Part shown: piece after piece, positions 20,577 through 22,901 of the stretch
Numbering within the stretch: the first letter of the stretch is position 1
How the letters are laid out: each line of letters begins with the position of its first letter
NCBI GenBank assembly: GCA_015679605.1
Contig: JAAAVE010000323.1
Location: forward strand, 1-22,901
Direction: 5' to 3'
Length of the DNA stretch: 22,901 nt
DNA from: Podila epigama
Lineage: Eukaryota > Mortierellomycota > Mortierellomycetes > Mortierellales > Mortierellaceae
Translations under genes and position numbers: made by a program
Notes under the pieces: model-generated
The model's database searches: none
The model's input: the letters and a program-made list of their open reading frames with translations, nothing else
Told to the model about the DNA's origin: nothing

Positions 20577-22395
20577 ATGGAGCCACCTCCACCTCCACAA
20601 AATGACTTCAACCACCAGGAACAGGGCATGCGCCCTGTCCGTGTTGGTTCACTCCTTTTGCAATCAGTCAACATCACAGTGCCCACATTCACCAAAGAGC
20701 TCGACCTTGGCTCCATCGCCAACCCAACGAAATACTCGACCATCAAACAATACCTCTTTGCTTCTCTCCTCTTCAAACCAATATTCGCCCTCTTCCTCGA
20801 TTGTTTCTCCCTTTCCTTCCTAGTCAGCTGGCTCAAAAACTCGCTCGGGAAGGGGAACAGTACAGGGTTGGTCTTTTATGCTCTCGCCACTGCTGGTTGC
20901 TTGGTCATCGTCGCGTTTGGTGGTTGGCGTGCCTATACGATTCTCAAGAAAGGCCATATCCAAGCCATCTTTGTCAATCGGGAAGCTTACCGTTGGGTCT
21001 GTCTCACCTCCAAAGATCGTTTCTTGTTCTTTGAACGCGTTGGTCAAGGTTATGGACAAATGGATGCACTCGTCTTTTTTGCTTGGTTCACTCTTCGAGG
21101 TAACAGATTGATTGAAACAAACCAAAGGAGTTTTTTTTTCTCCTTGTTTAATCTTTTGTCTTTTGTTACTGATCCATTCATCTGTAACTCGAACAAAAAA
21201 AATATACGTACACATGCTTACACCTTAATAGACTGGATACAGCATCTCTTGTGCGATCTGACGCGGTTCGTTATCAATTGTACAATCTTGGCTCAAGTAG
21301 CAAGGCACAAGTCGCGTCTGGAGCAGAATTTTGAGCCTATCTACAACCTCCCAGAACTGTCGGCTATTGCCCATGCCGCCATGGCAGCCAATATCATGCT
21401 ACAGCTCTGCAACTTGATTCAGTTTATTGGAAGTGTCGCGGTCTTGGTCATGGTGCGCATGGGTAAACTTGTGAGTTTGAGAAAGGACGAGCAGTTGCAT
21501 ACTTATTGTCAGCGAAACCTCAATGTTCGGTATGTTTTTTTTGTCGTTGTTTTTTTTGTTGTTTTTGCTGTTTTAGAATTCATACTGTTGTCAATGTTTT
21601 GTAAAAAAAAAAAGTGTGGATTTCATTCTATTTTTTGAAAGTGTGGAAAACTCACACTTGTCACCATTCTGTTTACCATTTTGTTTTTGCAACCCTGTAT
21701 ATAGGATTGTTCGCTTGTACAAGCTAGCAAAACATCCTGGAACGACAGCACCGCTCAGGGAAAATAATCAGCTAGAACAACAACTGAACCAGTATAGGCG
21801 GGAGGAGGAGGCTGCCAGCAACGCTGAAGGAGGTATTGATCTTTCGTTGGCTGCACTCGCATGGGACACGGAAACGATGGACGAAGAGAATGTTGACTTT
21901 AATCACTATGCATATCGACCACGGCCTGTATCTCATGGGCCACCATCAAGGTTTGGTCAACCTGCGCGGGACAACAGTTCAGAAAGGATAGAATTGACAG
22001 AAAAGACCAAACGTCCCATGTCGTACCAACCACCGTCCCAATCAGCTTCGTTCTCTTTCTCGCAACCAGAGCCGGTGCCAGGGTCATTCTCGTATGCACA
22101 AATGCAGCATTTGAAGGAGCAACGAGAGAAATATGGCGACAATAAGGACATGTACGAACCCATGGAATGGGTCCCACCCATCCCTAATAACAATACACCC
22201 CAGGTACCGCAACCTGTGTCCTTCAACTCCCAGCTACAACACCAACAGCACCAACCCTATCTTCCACCACCTCCAGCACCATTGCCATCTCACTACCCAC
22301 AGCAACAGCAACATCATCAGATTAATCCATATCAACCGCCTCCACCTACGAATATGAATACGCGACCACCACCGATTCCCAAGAAGGACTTTTGA
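20577..22395 (+). CDS. KCH (Kch1-type) fungal potassium channel family membrane protein
   Basis: Exons 20577-21099, 21232-21529 and 21705-22395 join in phase to 503 aa. The cytosolic N-terminus is short and Pro-rich. Membrane segments lie at about 60-85 (LFASLLFKPIFALFLDCFSL) and 97-117; GGWRAYTILKKGHIQAIFVN and RYVCLTSKD-like sequence lead to FFAWFTLRDWIQHLLCDLTR at about 167-187, then an amphipathic or membrane segment (about 185-200) and a long hydrophobic stretch (about 215-250). NLNVRIVRLYKLAKHP closes the conserved part. This matches the layout of yeast Kch1/Kch2 (plasma-membrane low-affinity K+ transport), although I recognise it by pattern only. The tail (about 285-503) is disordered, rich in Pro, Gln and Ser, and ends KKDF. 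Introns: 132 nt (GTAACA donor) and 175 nt (GTATGT donor). The gene follows the UNC80-like gene on the same strand. Confidence 0.75.
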
Positions 22396-22557
22396 ATCGA
22401 TAAGATATCATGTAATTAAATATATTTTGCCACTAAACTCAAGGCCAAAGTGGCTTGTAAATATCAGGTTCCCCCCTTTTTTTTTTTGAAATATCGCGAA
22501 GATCTTTCATCTCCACATCACACACATCACATCACTCATTGAGAACATATATTACAA

Positions 22558-22901
22558 ATGTCGGCAGCATTAGCACTTCAGCGCAAATTCGAAGCCGATA
22601 CGGCTGCTTATCAGGCTATCCAAAAGGGTAAATTGGCATCACAAGGAGGAGTAGGACCGTCTATATTTCTGGAGGAAAAAAAACTGGATGTCAGACAGTC
22701 ATCACATTAGGCACAGCAAAGAACAAAGGAGTTATGCATGGCAACGAGGAAGAGGCGCGAAAAGAAATGGACTTTTTTTTTCTCTTTGTTTTCGGTGTTC
22801 TTGTCGATTTCCTCAAACTCGACAGTCATTCCTTTCATTCCGACTCTTTTCTTCAGGGCATGAGTTTTGTGTCATCTCGTGGCTTTTTTTTTTTTTTTTT
22901 T
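22558..22901 (+). CDS. Probable prefoldin subunit 6, first exon only (runs off right edge)
   Basis: ATG at 22558; exon 22558-22627 encodes MSAALALQRKFEADTAAYQA then IQK, plus one base, with a GTAAAT donor at 22628. The helical start resembles prefoldin subunit 6 (human: LQGEVEKYQQLQKD); the split codon G|.. could supply the Asp after QK. Prefoldin is the cytosolic hexamer that hands nascent actin and tubulin to CCT. The rest, 22628-22901, reads as intron: AG sites at about 22709 and 22858 give downstream frames that do not look like prefoldin. With only 23 residues visible, other small coiled-coil proteins are possible. Confidence 0.5.
22884..22901. repeat. T18 homopolymer at right contig edge
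   Basis: The window ends in 18 T residues inside the apparent first intron of the prefoldin-like gene, mirroring the left edge. It is most simply an assembly break. Confidence 0.9.

Noticed and set aside
22710-22901. Second prefoldin exon inside the window
   Set aside because: Frames after the AG sites at about 22709, 22715 and 22858 do not resemble prefoldin helices and run into low complexity. The exon is probably beyond the right edge.
1-22901. CRISPR arrays, bacterial operons, transposons, tRNA or rRNA genes
   Set aside because: The DNA is intron-rich and eukaryotic. I found no spaced direct-repeat array, transposase or reverse-transcriptase motif, terminal inverted repeats, or cloverleaf sequence that I could support by eye.

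Overview
This is a eukaryotic, almost certainly fungal, nuclear contig. All of its confidently recognised genes lie on the + strand and are broken by short introns: 19 are inferred, most 85-175 nt, with GT..AG ends and CTRAY-like branch sites. Recognisable products are fungal or pan-eukaryotic: an RNA polymerase III subunit, ribosomal protein uL4, Erb1, a fungus-specific KCH potassium-channel family protein and a probable prefoldin subunit. High intron density, many long A/T homopolymers and a very large UNC80-like protein suggest an early-diverging, Mucoromycota-type fungus (Mortierellomycotina would fit). That placement is inference. The window begins and ends in T18 runs, which look like assembly breaks at homopolymers.

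Layout: 1-402 holds a weak candidate for the 5' end of a minus-strand gene. 403-1094 is intergenic, with a purine-rich minisatellite. 1095-2504 is RPC6/RPC34 (6 exons). 2505-3021 is intergenic, with T25 and coding-like minus-strand fragments broken by stops. 3022-4522 is RPL4, whose first coding exon is only the ATG, followed by a 397-nt intron. 4920-7783 is ERB1 (4 exons, 803 aa). 8338-20063 is one giant gene of 8 exons and 3640 aa. 20577-22395 is a KCH-family membrane protein (3 exons, 503 aa). 22558 to the right edge is the first exon of a probable prefoldin subunit 6. All complete gene models close in frame across every junction.

The left half is about ribosome production: Pol III (5S rRNA and tRNA), a large-subunit protein, and a 60S assembly factor lie in a row on one strand. 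The right half is more novel. The giant protein shows ordered, short similarities to animal UNC80, the HEAT/armadillo scaffold of the NALCN sodium-leak channel, and carries a near-canonical C1 (diacylglycerol-type) zinc domain plus several polyglutamine tracts. NALCN's fungal relative is the calcium channel Cch1 (with Mid1). The next gene downstream, KCH, belongs to a family that in yeast promotes activation of the Cch1-Mid1 high-affinity calcium influx system. A fungal UNC80-like channel scaffold next to KCH is the most interesting hypothesis in the window. The family assignment rests on pattern recognition, not on a search.
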